A stretch of 64,000 bases of DNA from Pseudomonadota bacterium. Its GTDB lineage: Bacteria; Chloroflexota; UBA6077; JAJPHF01. Positions 8,153-15,846 of this stretch are shown in pieces. Made by a program: the position numbers and the translations under genes. The number at the start of each line of letters is the position of its first letter. The stretch's first letter is position 1. The stretch is from positions 4,076 through 68,075 of the forward strand of contig JAJPHF010000147.1 in NCBI GenBank assembly GCA_021325365.1, read 5' to 3'. Below the pieces are notes generated by a model. It saw only the letters and a list, made by a program, of their open reading frames with translations. It ran no database searches and was not told where the DNA came from.

Positions 8153-9931
8153 GTGCTCGCGCCCCCTCGTCGCACGCTACTGGCGCTCGTCGGTCTGCTG
8201 CTGGCCGCCGGCTGCGGCCTCATCTCCCAGCCGACGCCGCCGCGTCCCAATAACCAGCAGCGCCCCGAGCCGACCGGCCCGCGGGTCACCCGCGTCTTCG
8301 TCGCCGATGAGACCGGCAACCGCGTGCTCGCCGTCGATCCGGGCACGATGCAGGTGGTCGGCCAGTACCCGACGGACCGCCGGCCCGGCCCGCTGTTGGT
8401 GAGCGCTGACGGCCAGCGCCTGTACGTCGGCCACCACGAGGCCAAGGTGCTGCTGGCGCTCGACGCGGGCAGCGGGCGCGAGGTGGGCCGCGCCGCGCTG
8501 GGCGGGCAGCCGGATGCCCTCGCGGGCGACCGCGCGACGACCCGCCTGCTCGTTGCCAGCGCCCAGGCCGGCGAGGTGCGCGCCGTCAGCGCCCCGGACC
8601 TGGCGGTGCGACAGATCATTCGCGTCGCCGGCCCGTTGGGCGCCGTGGCGCTCAGCGGCGACGGCGCCCAAGGCTACGTGGCGCGCCCCGACGCCGGCGA
8701 GGTCGTGCCGCTCGACCTGGACGCCGGCACGGCGGGGGCCGCCTGGCCGGTCGGTGGCCAGCCGCGGGCGCTGGCGCTCGCGTCCGACGGCGCCACGCTC
8801 TACGTGCTGGACGGCGCGGCGGGCGACCTGCTGGCAGTGGATACCGCGAGCGGCGCGGTCCGCGGCCGCGCGTCCGTGGGGCCGGGCGCGACGGTGCTGA
8901 CCCTCGCCGCCGACGGCCGCACGGCCTACGTGGGCGACTCCGTTGGCCCCGGGGTGGCGCTGGTGGATCTCGGCAGCGATCAAGTGACGGCCCGCGTGCC
9001 GCTGGAGGCCGCGCCGACCTCGCTCGCGGTAGCCGACGGCGCGGTGTTCGCGGACCTGCCGACCCGCGGCCAGCTCGTCGCGATCGACCCCGCGGCGGCG
9101 CGGGTGACGGCGACCGCGCCGCTGGCGGCTCCGGGCGACGGACTGGCCGCCTCGAATCAGGTCGTGGCCGGTCAGCCGGGCGCGGTCGCGCAGGTGGCGC
9201 CGGCGGCGCCCTCCGCGACGGCCACCCTCGGCGGCACCGTGGCGATTCCCACCTACACCGGCCCGAGCGGCCGCGCGGCCGCGACGACACCCGGGACGGG
9301 TGGTGGCACACCGGGGGGAACCCCAGGGGCCGTGGGCGGCGGGTCGGCGGCCGCGGGCGGCGGATCGGGGGCCGAGCCGACCCCGTTCGCGCCGCCCCGC
9401 GACACGAGCAACACGACGAGCAGCGGCGCCACTCCCGGCACCAGCACGAGCAACCAGAATGCTGTGCTGACCGTGGTCCCGACGGCCGCGAGCGCCGGCC
9501 AGGCGCCCGTGTCCGCCCCGCCGCCGGTGATCGTGGCCCCGCCCGCGCCGACGATCACGCCCATGCCGCCGCCCACGCCGCCGCGCACGTCTACGCTGCC
9601 GCCGCTCGCGCCCCCGGTGGCGCCGGCGACCGCGCGGCCCTTCCCCACGCCGCTGCCCATCCCGACGCCGCTGTCGCCGCTGCCCGTCTTCTCGACGCCC
9701 GCGCCGCCGCTCTTGCCGCAGCTCAACCCGACCGTGCCCCCGACGGCGCCGCCGCTGCCGACACTCGTGCCGCTGCCGACGTTGCCGCCGCTGCCCACGA
9801 CCGCGCCCACGCCGACTCCGACCGCCACGGCCGCGCCGTCCAGCACCCCGAGCGGGGCCAGTAGCGCGGCGACCAGCACAACACGCGGTCGGTCCGGCGG
9901 CGCGCTCTCCGGCACGCCCACCGGCCATTAG
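8153..9931 (+). CDS. Beta-propeller (YVTN/NHL-like) lipoprotein with Pro/Thr-rich tail
   Basis: About 592 residues from the GTG at 8153, which follows GGGGAG by 6 nt. It starts with a signal peptide and lipobox LAAGC. Residues 30-350 contain repeated blade-like units such as VFVADETGNRVLAVDPG, LYVGHHEAKVLLALDAGSG, AYVGDSV and AVFADLPTRGQLVAIDPA, the pattern of a seven-bladed surface propeller. The last 230 residues are low-complexity Gly/Ala then Pro/Thr repeats (PTPTPTATA), typical of a wall-spanning stalk. Likely a surface-displayed binding protein. A GTG at 8147 is an alternative start. Confidence 0.78.
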   Translation: MLAPPRRTLLALVGLLLAAGCGLISQPTPPRPNNQQRPEPTGPRVTRVFVADETGNRVLAVDPGTMQVVGQYPTDRRPGPLLVSADGQRLYVGHHEAKVLLALDAGSGREVGRAALGGQPDALAGDRATTRLLVASAQAGEVRAVSAPDLAVRQIIRVAGPLGAVALSGDGAQGYVARPDAGEVVPLDLDAGTAGAAWPVGGQPRALALASDGATLYVLDGAAGDLLAVDTASGAVRGRASVGPGATVLTLAADGRTAYVGDSVGPGVALVDLGSDQVTARVPLEAAPTSLAVADGAVFADLPTRGQLVAIDPAAARVTATAPLAAPGDGLAASNQVVAGQPGAVAQVAPAAPSATATLGGTVAIPTYTGPSGRAAATTPGTGGGTPGGTPGAVGGGSAAAGGGSGAEPTPFAPPRDTSNTTSSGATPGTSTSNQNAVLTVVPTAASAGQAPVSAPPPVIVAPPAPTITPMPPPTPPRTSTLPPLAPPVAPATARPFPTPLPIPTPLSPLPVFSTPAPPLLPQLNPTVPPTAPPLPTLVPLPTLPPLPTTAPTPTPTATAAPSSTPSGASSAATSTTRGRSGGALSGTPTGH

Positions 9932-9961
9932 TGAGGGAAGCGGCGCGGGGCGGCCGGCGTC

Positions 9962-10474
9962 CTAGTCCCCGGCTCGCGGCGCCTCCGCCTGCTTGCGGAC
10001 CGCTTCGTAGCCGTACTGTAGGAAGTCGGCGATGGCGACGGCGCTGTAGATCGCCGCGATCAGCCGCGTGGCGCGCGGCGCTAGTACCAGGCCGTAGGCC
10101 AGAGCGGCGGCCACCCATTGCCCGACGCAGAAGGGGCACGTCAGCAGCTCGCCGAGCGCCTTTTGCATCCCCCGGCCCCGCGGCCGCTCGTTGACCTCGC
10201 TGGCGCCGCTCGCTTCCTCGAACTGCGTGAACGGCGCCCGAATCACGCTGGTGACCGAGTCCTTCGCCAGGAGCCGGCTCAGCTTGTAGCTGGCCACCCC
10301 GAGGAGGACGATGTCGCCCAGGCCCACCCGCTGCGGCAGGGTGCGGCGCGTCTGCTTCACCAGGACCAGGAACGCGGCGAACAGCAGGTTGAACGCGCCG
10401 ACGAGTATGCCGTACTGCGCCAAGGGGTGGTATTCGCGGCTGTAGCCCGCGAACGGGCCGCTCTGACCGGGCAT
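9962..10474 (-). CDS. DUF1360-family membrane protein
   Basis: A 170-residue integral membrane protein. The ATG at 10474 is preceded by AAAGGAGAG. It shows YGILVGAFNLLFAAFLVLV (TM1), a short amphipathic segment with LGDIVLLGVASYKLSRLLAKD, the signature LLTCPFCVGQWVAAALAYGLVL (TM with two Cys) and a final hydrophobic stretch. The TCPFC.G.W signature is characteristic of DUF1360, whose function is unknown. No operon partner; the NRAMP gene upstream on the same strand is 200 nt away. Confidence 0.8.
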   Translation of the reverse strand: MPGQSGPFAGYSREYHPLAQYGILVGAFNLLFAAFLVLVKQTRRTLPQRVGLGDIVLLGVASYKLSRLLAKDSVTSVIRAPFTQFEEASGASEVNERPRGRGMQKALGELLTCPFCVGQWVAAALAYGLVLAPRATRLIAAIYSAVAIADFLQYGYEAVRKQAEAPRAGD

Positions 10475-10676
10475 GCTCTCTCCTTTGGCGCGGTGTTCGC
10501 GGCGATGGAGCGCCTTCCCCGTCGTCGCCCGCCGACACCGCAAGACGCAGGCCATCCGTGCGGGCGGCGACGACCCGCACGCGGGGAACGTCTCGTTGGC
10601 CCAGCGGGCCGGCTGTCGCTACCGCCCTTCGCCAATCCGGCGTCGGCCCCGAACACTACTCGAAGGCTAAGGAGTA

Positions 10677-11933
10677 TCAGCTGCCCAGGTTGATGCCCAC
10701 GGCCGGCAGGACGACCGACGTGAGCAGGAGGAGCGCCGTCAGCAGGATGGTGGCGACCACGGTGAGCCAGACGATGATGCGGAGCACGGGCCCGTTGCGG
10801 TAGCGGCCCATGATCGCAGGGCTGTCGGCCAGGCGTGCGGCCAGGATCAGCACGACCGGCAGCAGGACGCCGTTCACGATATTGGCTGACTGAATCACCG
10901 GCACCAGCGGCAAATTGGGCAGCAAGACCACAACCGCGCCAAGCCCCACGACGAGCGTGTAGATACCGTTGAACCAGGGGGCGTCGCGGAACGACGTGTT
11001 CACTCCCGCTTCCCAGCCGAAGGCCTCGGTCAGCGCGTACGCGGTCGTGAGCGGCACAATACAGGCGCCCAGCACCGAGGCGTTGAGCAGGCCGGCGCCA
11101 AAGAGATACTGCGCCAGCGGCCCGGCGAGCGGGGCCAGCGCCTGCGCCGCGTCGCTGGCGTCGTTGATCTCTACGCCGTTGACGAACAGCGTCGCGGCGG
11201 TAGCCACGATGATGAAGAACGCGATTACGTCCGTCACGACCGAGCCAACGAGCACGTCGATCCGCGTGTACGGGTACTCGGTCGGCGTGACACCCTTGTC
11301 TACAACGTAGGCCTGGATGAAAAATTGGCCCCACGGCGTGATAGTGGTGCCGACCATCGCGACGAAAGCAAGGATATAGTCCGAGTCGAGACTGAACGAG
11401 GGGACCACGGTCTGGTGGAGCACCTCTATCCAGGGGGGGTGGACGACGATGGCGGTAATGACGTAGGCGACGTACAACGCGGAGAAGACCAGGAATATGC
11501 GCTCGACGTTCTTGTAATTGCCGCGAATCACGACGTACCAAACCAGGACGGCGACCGCGGGGACGCCGAACAGTCGTGGCACGTGGAACAGCTCCAGACT
11601 GGCGGCAACCCCCGCGAACTCCGAGATGGTCGTGGCTTGATTGGCGACCAGCAGCGCGATCATGGCGAGGAAAGTAATGCGCAGCCCGTAGTTCTCGCGA
11701 ATCAGCGCTGCCAGCCCCTTGCCGCTGACCGCCCCGGTGCGCGCCCCGATCTCCTGCGTCACGGCCAGGCTGATCGTGACCAGCACGAGCGCCCACAGCA
11801 GCGAGTAGCCGTAATGCGCGCCGACGATCGAATACGCCGCGATGCCGGTCGCGTCGTTGTCCGCGTTGGCGGTGATGATGCCCGGCCCCATGATGGCCAG
11901 GAACGCAAGAAGGCGCCGGTTCCAGCGCTTCAC
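10677..11933 (-). CDS. NRAMP-family divalent metal transporter, atypical (Mg-type candidate)
   Basis: A 418-residue polytopic transporter with about 11 helices and NRAMP organisation. Helix 1 reads GPGIITANADNDATG where classical NRAMPs have DPGN; helix 6 reads GTTITPWGQFF where classical members have MPH. The metal-selecting Met is therefore absent, as in NRAMP-related magnesium transporters. The GTG start at 11933 follows GGAGG. It lies 34 nt after mgtE and on the same strand, in a block with two MgtE-like genes, which supports Mg2+ (or another hard divalent cation) over Mn/Fe. Substrate is inference; family is firm. Confidence 0.85.
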   Translation of the reverse strand: MKRWNRRLLAFLAIMGPGIITANADNDATGIAAYSIVGAHYGYSLLWALVLVTISLAVTQEIGARTGAVSGKGLAALIRENYGLRITFLAMIALLVANQATTISEFAGVAASLELFHVPRLFGVPAVAVLVWYVVIRGNYKNVERIFLVFSALYVAYVITAIVVHPPWIEVLHQTVVPSFSLDSDYILAFVAMVGTTITPWGQFFIQAYVVDKGVTPTEYPYTRIDVLVGSVVTDVIAFFIIVATAATLFVNGVEINDASDAAQALAPLAGPLAQYLFGAGLLNASVLGACIVPLTTAYALTEAFGWEAGVNTSFRDAPWFNGIYTLVVGLGAVVVLLPNLPLVPVIQSANIVNGVLLPVVLILAARLADSPAIMGRYRNGPVLRIIVWLTVVATILLTALLLLTSVVLPAVGINLGS

Positions 11934-11967
11934 ATCCGACCTCCGCGGCGCTCGCCTCGTGTAGCGC

Positions 11968-13284
11968 TCAGCTCAGGCCCAGCATCCAGCGCGCGAGGCT
12001 GAAATAGATGACCAGGCCGGTCCCATCCACCAGGGTGGTGATCAACGGCGCCGAGATGACCGCCGGGTCGAGACGTAGCCGGTGGAGCACGAGCGGCAGC
12101 ACGGCGGCGACGGCGGCCGCCCAGAGCACGATGCACGCCGCGGTGACCGCCACCACCGGGCCGACTTCCAGCCCCACGCCGAGTGTCCAGGCGCGCACGT
12201 AGGTGGCCGCGCCCATCACGCCGCCGAGCAACAGGCCCACCACGATCTCGCGGCGGAGAACGCGCGCTAGGTCGTGGAAGGCAACCTCGCCCACGCGGAG
12301 GGCGCCCACCAGCAGCGTGACCGTCTGCGAGCCGGTGTTGCCCCCGGTGCCGATCAATAGCGGGATGAAGAACGCCAGGGCAATCTGCTCGCTCAGCGTC
12401 TCCTCGAAGAAGCGTAGCACGCTCCCCGTGTACGCCTCGGCCACGAACAGCAGCAGCAGCCAGACGATGCGCTTCCGGAACAGGTGCGTGATCGAGGCGC
12501 GCAAGTACGGCTCGTCCAGCGGCTGCGAGCCGCCCAGGCGCTCGATGTCCTCGCCGGCCTCTTCGAGCAGCACCTCCGCCGCGTCGTCGGCGGTTACCAT
12601 GCCGACCAGCCGGTCGGCCGCGTCCACCACCGGGATGGCGAGCAGGTGGTGCTGGTCGAGCAGGCGGGCCGCCTCGACCTGGCTGGCATCGGCGCGGATC
12701 TTGATGGGGTCGGCGATCATCAGCTCGCGGATCGGCGTGTCGGCGCGGCTGAGCACCAGGCGGTGCAGCGACAGCACGCCCAGCAGCCGCTGCGTGGCCG
12801 GGTCGGTCACGTAGCTGTAGTAGATCGTCTCGGCCTGTTCCGCCAGCGTGCGCAGGCGGTACAGCGCCTCGTCCGCCGTGAGGTCCGGGGCGAGGGCCAC
12901 CACGTCCGGCGTCATCAGCCGCCCGGCGCTGTCCTCGGGATATGCCATCAGCGCCCGCACGTCCTCCGCGTCGGTCGGCTCCATCTCGAACAGCACCGCC
13001 TCGGCGGTGGCGGGGGGCAGCTCGGCCACGACGTCCACGGCGTCGTCCGGGTCCATCTCTTCGAGCACGTCGGCCGCCTGGGCACGGCTGAGCTTGGTGA
13101 TCAGGCGCGCGGCATCGTGTACGTCCAGCTCGGCGAGCAGGTCGGCCAGCGCCTCGTCGCCGACGTGGGCAAAGAGCGTGGCCAGCTCGGCGGAATCGAG
13201 CCGGTAGAGGGTCTCGGCCAGGTCTTCGGCGGGCAGGGCGCGCAGCGCGGCGAGATCGGCGGTTCGGACGTCGTGCGGCGTCAT
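11968..13284 (-). CDS. mgtE: Magnesium transporter MgtE
   Basis: A 438-residue Mg2+ channel. The cytoplasmic MgtE_N superhelix occupies residues 10-120 (LPAEDLAETLYRLDSAE, MDPDDAVDVVAELPP), followed by a CBS pair (about 130-250) that acts as Mg sensor, a plug helix, and five transmembrane helices from about residue 275, including the pore signature IPLLIGTGGNTGSQ. ATG 13284 has AAAGGGAG upstream. The frame stays open far upstream, but that part is a shadow of the neighbouring gene. Second gene of the minus-strand metal operon. Confidence 0.95.
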   Translation of the reverse strand: MTPHDVRTADLAALRALPAEDLAETLYRLDSAELATLFAHVGDEALADLLAELDVHDAARLITKLSRAQAADVLEEMDPDDAVDVVAELPPATAEAVLFEMEPTDAEDVRALMAYPEDSAGRLMTPDVVALAPDLTADEALYRLRTLAEQAETIYYSYVTDPATQRLLGVLSLHRLVLSRADTPIRELMIADPIKIRADASQVEAARLLDQHHLLAIPVVDAADRLVGMVTADDAAEVLLEEAGEDIERLGGSQPLDEPYLRASITHLFRKRIVWLLLLFVAEAYTGSVLRFFEETLSEQIALAFFIPLLIGTGGNTGSQTVTLLVGALRVGEVAFHDLARVLRREIVVGLLLGGVMGAATYVRAWTLGVGLEVGPVVAVTAACIVLWAAAVAAVLPLVLHRLRLDPAVISAPLITTLVDGTGLVIYFSLARWMLGLS

Positions 13285-13360
13285 TGCGCTCCCTTTCTGC
13301 GCCCTGGCATTAGGCAGATTCGCGTGCCCCGGCGCGGCGGACGTGGCGTAGCCGGGGCGG

Positions 13361-13424
13361 CCGTCGCCGCCAGCGCGGCCGCGGGCTGGCGCTCGCTGCG
13401 GCGCGGCCGCGCTGGCGGCGATGG
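13361..13424. repeat. Long perfect inverted repeat between mgtE genes
   Basis: CGCCGCCAGCGCGGCCGCG (13365-13383) is exactly complementary to 13402-13420, with an 18-nt loop. The stem extends to about 23 bp (13361-13424) if one G-U is allowed. It sits in the 173-nt gap between the soluble MgtE-like gene and mgtE. It may attenuate or stabilise the downstream transcript. No T run follows. Confidence 0.7.
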
Positions 13425-13457
13425 AGGACTGCAGGCGGCCCGGAGGGCGGCCACGGG

Positions 13458-14714
13458 CTAGTGGAAGATGCGCGGCAGGCGTTTTTTCCAGGCGACGGGC
13501 AGGATGATGTCGATCGCGTCGTCCACGGTGACGATGCCGTGCAGCCGGTTCTCGTTGTCCACCACGGGCACCGCGAGGAGGTTGTATTTGGCAATCACCC
13601 GGGCGACGTGGTCCTCGGTGTCGTTTAGCTGCACGCACACCGCGGCGGGCTGCGCGAAGCTCGACACCGGCGCGTCGGGTGCGGCGACGATCAGGTCGCG
13701 GAGCGTGAAGACGCCGAGCAGGTGCTCGTCGGCGTCCACCACGTAGACGTAATACACCTCGTCGAGGGCCTCGGCCTCGCGGCGCAGGTAGGCGATGGCC
13801 TCCTGCGCGGTCATCTCGGGCGGGACGGTGGCGTATTCGTTGGTCATGATGCCGCCCGCCGTATCCTCGGGGTAGGCCAATAGCTCGCGCACGTCGGCGG
13901 CCTCGTCCGGCTCCATCGCCGCGAGCAGCGCATTGGCCCGCTCGGGCGCCATGTCGCCCAGGAGGTCGGCCGCGTTGTCGGGGTCCATCTCCTCTAGAAT
14001 GTCGGCCGCGCGCGCGTCGTCCATCGCCTCCAGCAGCTGCACTTGCAGCTCCGGATCGACCTCCTCGATCGCCTCCGCGGCGGTCTCGGCGTCGACCTCG
14101 GCCAGGACCGCATCGCCGTGGCGCTGGTCGAGCGAGTTGATGATCTCCGCGATGTCGGCAGGGTGCATGTGCGCCAGGTCCTCGGCCGGCACCCGCAGCC
14201 GCACGCCCGACGGCCCGCTCTCCACGGGGTCGATGGCGCACCAGTCGATCGTCTGGTGTGGTAGCTCGAGGTGCAGCGCCCGCGCCAGCGCCTCCACCGG
14301 GCGCTCGACGCCCAGCCGCCGCAGCAGGCTGGTCGGGTCCACGTCCACGCCCATCAGGCGCAGCGAGCCGTCGGCCGGGGCCAGCTCCAGGTCGTTCACT
14401 CGCACGACGCGGCGACCGCGGATGTCGATGATCTGGCGATCGAGCACCTGCCGGGCCAGGAACAGGTCGTGGTCGGCGGGCGTGTAGGCCTCGAGCTGGT
14501 CGCGCGGCGCAAGCAGGCGGACGCGGCTCTCGTCTAGCTCGGCCACGTCGGCCCAGGGCAGCAGGACGCGCTCGCCGCGCCGCGGCTGCGCCACGAGGGC
14601 CTGGATCGCGGGGTAGTCGGTGTCGGCAGGAACGATTAGGTCGACGAGCTTGCCGACCGTCTGGCCGGCGGCGTCGCAGACCGGCCGGCCGAGGAGCGTG
14701 CTGAAGTGAGCCAT
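13458..14714 (-). CDS. Soluble PRC-barrel / MgtE_N / CBS protein
   Basis: A 418-residue protein built like the regulatory half of MgtE without a pore. PRC-barrel-like segments occupy residues 1-75 (LLGRPVCDAAGQTVGKLVD) and about 75-150 (RQIIDIRGRRVVRVNDLEL). An MgtE_N superhelix spans 165-275 (DPELQVQLLEAMDDARAADILEEMDPDNAADLLGDM, repeated acidic helices) and a CBS pair 280-410. No transmembrane segment follows; it ends KKRLPRIFH. ATG 14714 has GGGAGG at 8 nt. First gene of the operon with mgtE and the NRAMP gene; likely a Mg-sensing partner. Confidence 0.88.
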   Translation of the reverse strand: MAHFSTLLGRPVCDAAGQTVGKLVDLIVPADTDYPAIQALVAQPRRGERVLLPWADVAELDESRVRLLAPRDQLEAYTPADHDLFLARQVLDRQIIDIRGRRVVRVNDLELAPADGSLRLMGVDVDPTSLLRRLGVERPVEALARALHLELPHQTIDWCAIDPVESGPSGVRLRVPAEDLAHMHPADIAEIINSLDQRHGDAVLAEVDAETAAEAIEEVDPELQVQLLEAMDDARAADILEEMDPDNAADLLGDMAPERANALLAAMEPDEAADVRELLAYPEDTAGGIMTNEYATVPPEMTAQEAIAYLRREAEALDEVYYVYVVDADEHLLGVFTLRDLIVAAPDAPVSSFAQPAAVCVQLNDTEDHVARVIAKYNLLAVPVVDNENRLHGIVTVDDAIDIILPVAWKKRLPRIFH

Positions 14715-14974
14715 GGCGACCACCTCCCACCAGGGCGGAATAAAACAACCTTCCTCGTCAGCGGAGGAAGGCTGTGAGTGGTGGTCGCCGTCGCACCGGC
14801 GCGAGCCGGGCGACTACTTCAGTAGACGGGCCGGCCGGCGCGCGGGCGGAGCGAGCCGTCCCCCGCGTGACGAGCAGCGTTGGGCCGAGTAACTACTTGG
14901 ACCAGCGTCGGATCGATCGGCGTCCATAGGTCGCCTATTTACTCCTGACGCGCCGGGCTGATGCGCCACCGGCG
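14715..14974 (-). promoter_or_regulatory. Structured 5' leader of the magnesium operon
   Basis: About 260 nt from the predicted transcription start to the ATG at 14714, far longer than other leaders here. It ends in an intrinsic-terminator hairpin. Leader segment GGCGACCACC (minus strand, 14789-14780) is exactly complementary to GGUGGUCGCC (14724-14715), which covers the end of the GGGAGG ribosome binding site up to the start codon. Closing this pair would both enclose the terminator stem and mask the start. The 5' half holds further GC-rich stems. I could not match it confidently to an M-box or yybP-ykoY motif. Confidence 0.6.
14740..14771 (-). terminator. Intrinsic terminator within the operon leader
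   Basis: On the minus strand CCTTCCTC, loop CGCTGAC, GAGGAAGG is followed by TTGTTTTAT. This is an 8-bp stem with a T-rich tract placed before, not after, the gene. That position implies premature termination control (attenuation) of the downstream metal operon. Confidence 0.7.
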
Positions 14975-14981
14975 CAATGCT

Positions 14982-15010
14982 ATTCTAGCACTGGCTCCGA
15001 GCGCGAACAA
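14982..15010 (-). promoter_or_regulatory. Sigma-70-type promoter of the magnesium operon
   Basis: Minus strand TTGTTC (15010-15005), 17-bp spacer, TAGAAT (14987-14982). It fires into the long leader of the gene starting at 14714 and lies just after the end of the RNase Z-like gene. Confidence 0.65.
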
Positions 15011-15051
15011 CGCGCGAGCGTTGGCGCGACGGAAGGTTTGTGACGCAATGC

Positions 15052-15837
15052 TCAGAATTCGTGACTCGTGAAGTCGGCCGGCACGGCGACGGCTCCCGCG
15101 AACCTGGCCGCCGCCTCGGCGCGCTGCGTCTCGGGTGTGATCGCGTCCGTCGGCGTGAAGTGTACGAGCCACAGCACCGCCGCACCTGCCGCTCGCGCCA
15201 CCCCGCCCGCTTGCGCGGCCGTGCTGTGCGCGAAGCGGTGCGCGTCTGCCTCGTCGCGGGCCGCGAAGGTCGCCTCGTGGATCAGCAAGTCCGCCCCGGC
15301 CGCTAGGCGCTCGACAGCCACGCAGGCCGCCGTGTCGCTGGAATAGGCTACGGTTGCGCCGCTGGCCTTCGACTCGACCCGGACGGCCACGGAGGGCACC
15401 GAGTGCTCCGTGGGGGCCGTCCAGACGCGGAAGTCGGCGGTTTCCAGGACCGGGGCGTCGGCTGCGCTGGCCGGGAGCGCCACGCGGGGCAGGGCGAACG
15501 GCTCCCGGTCGCCGAAGGGGGCGAATGCGCCGAGCGCGCGGTCGACCAGCTCCTGCACCGCCGGCAGGCCGAGCACCGGCAGCGGGGCCGTGCGCCCGGC
15601 CAGCCAGAGGCTCTGGAGCAGGCCCGGCAGGCCGTGCGTGTGGTCGGTGTGCTCGTGCGTGAGCAGCAGGTGGGTCAGCCGGGTGGGTGCCACCCCGGCC
15701 CGCAGCAGCTTCGCGTAGGCGCCGCCCGGGCAATCCACCAGGACCGCGCTCGCCGCGCCGACGAAGACCAGCGCCGTATTGTCGCGCTCCGCCGTGGGGA
15801 GCGCGGCGGCGGTCCCGAGCAGCGTGCAGCGCGCCAT
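15052..15837 (-). CDS. RNase Z-like metallo-beta-lactamase-fold hydrolase
   Basis: A 261-residue MBL-fold protein. Metal ligands are visible in LLTHEHTDHTHG (H-x-H-x-D-H), in SSDTAACVAVERL (Asp) and in the C-terminal LVHFTPTDA (His). The segment AGADLLIHEATF followed by HSTAAQAGGVARAA is the usual RNase Z/ElaC C-terminal pattern, so it may process tRNA 3' ends or cleave small phosphodiesters. It is shorter than canonical RNase Z (about 305), so a non-tRNA substrate cannot be excluded. It follows ychF by 9 nt on the same strand. Confidence 0.78.
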   Translation of the reverse strand: MARCTLLGTAAALPTAERDNTALVFVGAASAVLVDCPGGAYAKLLRAGVAPTRLTHLLLTHEHTDHTHGLPGLLQSLWLAGRTAPLPVLGLPAVQELVDRALGAFAPFGDREPFALPRVALPASAADAPVLETADFRVWTAPTEHSVPSVAVRVESKASGATVAYSSDTAACVAVERLAAGADLLIHEATFAARDEADAHRFAHSTAAQAGGVARAAGAAVLWLVHFTPTDAITPETQRAEAAARFAGAVAVPADFTSHEF

Positions 15838-15846
15838 TGGCGTCGC

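Noticed and set aside
11968..14748. A 926-residue frame that looks like a giant MgtE fusion
   Set aside because: Only the part from ATG 13284 is MgtE. The upstream half is an out-of-frame shadow of the PRC-MgtE_N-CBS gene, which has its own frame, start and stop.
14715..14974. Naming the leader an M-box riboswitch
   Set aside because: Short stretches such as TAGGCGACCTATGGACGCC recall M-box elements, but I could not lay out the full consensus, so only a structured leader is claimed.
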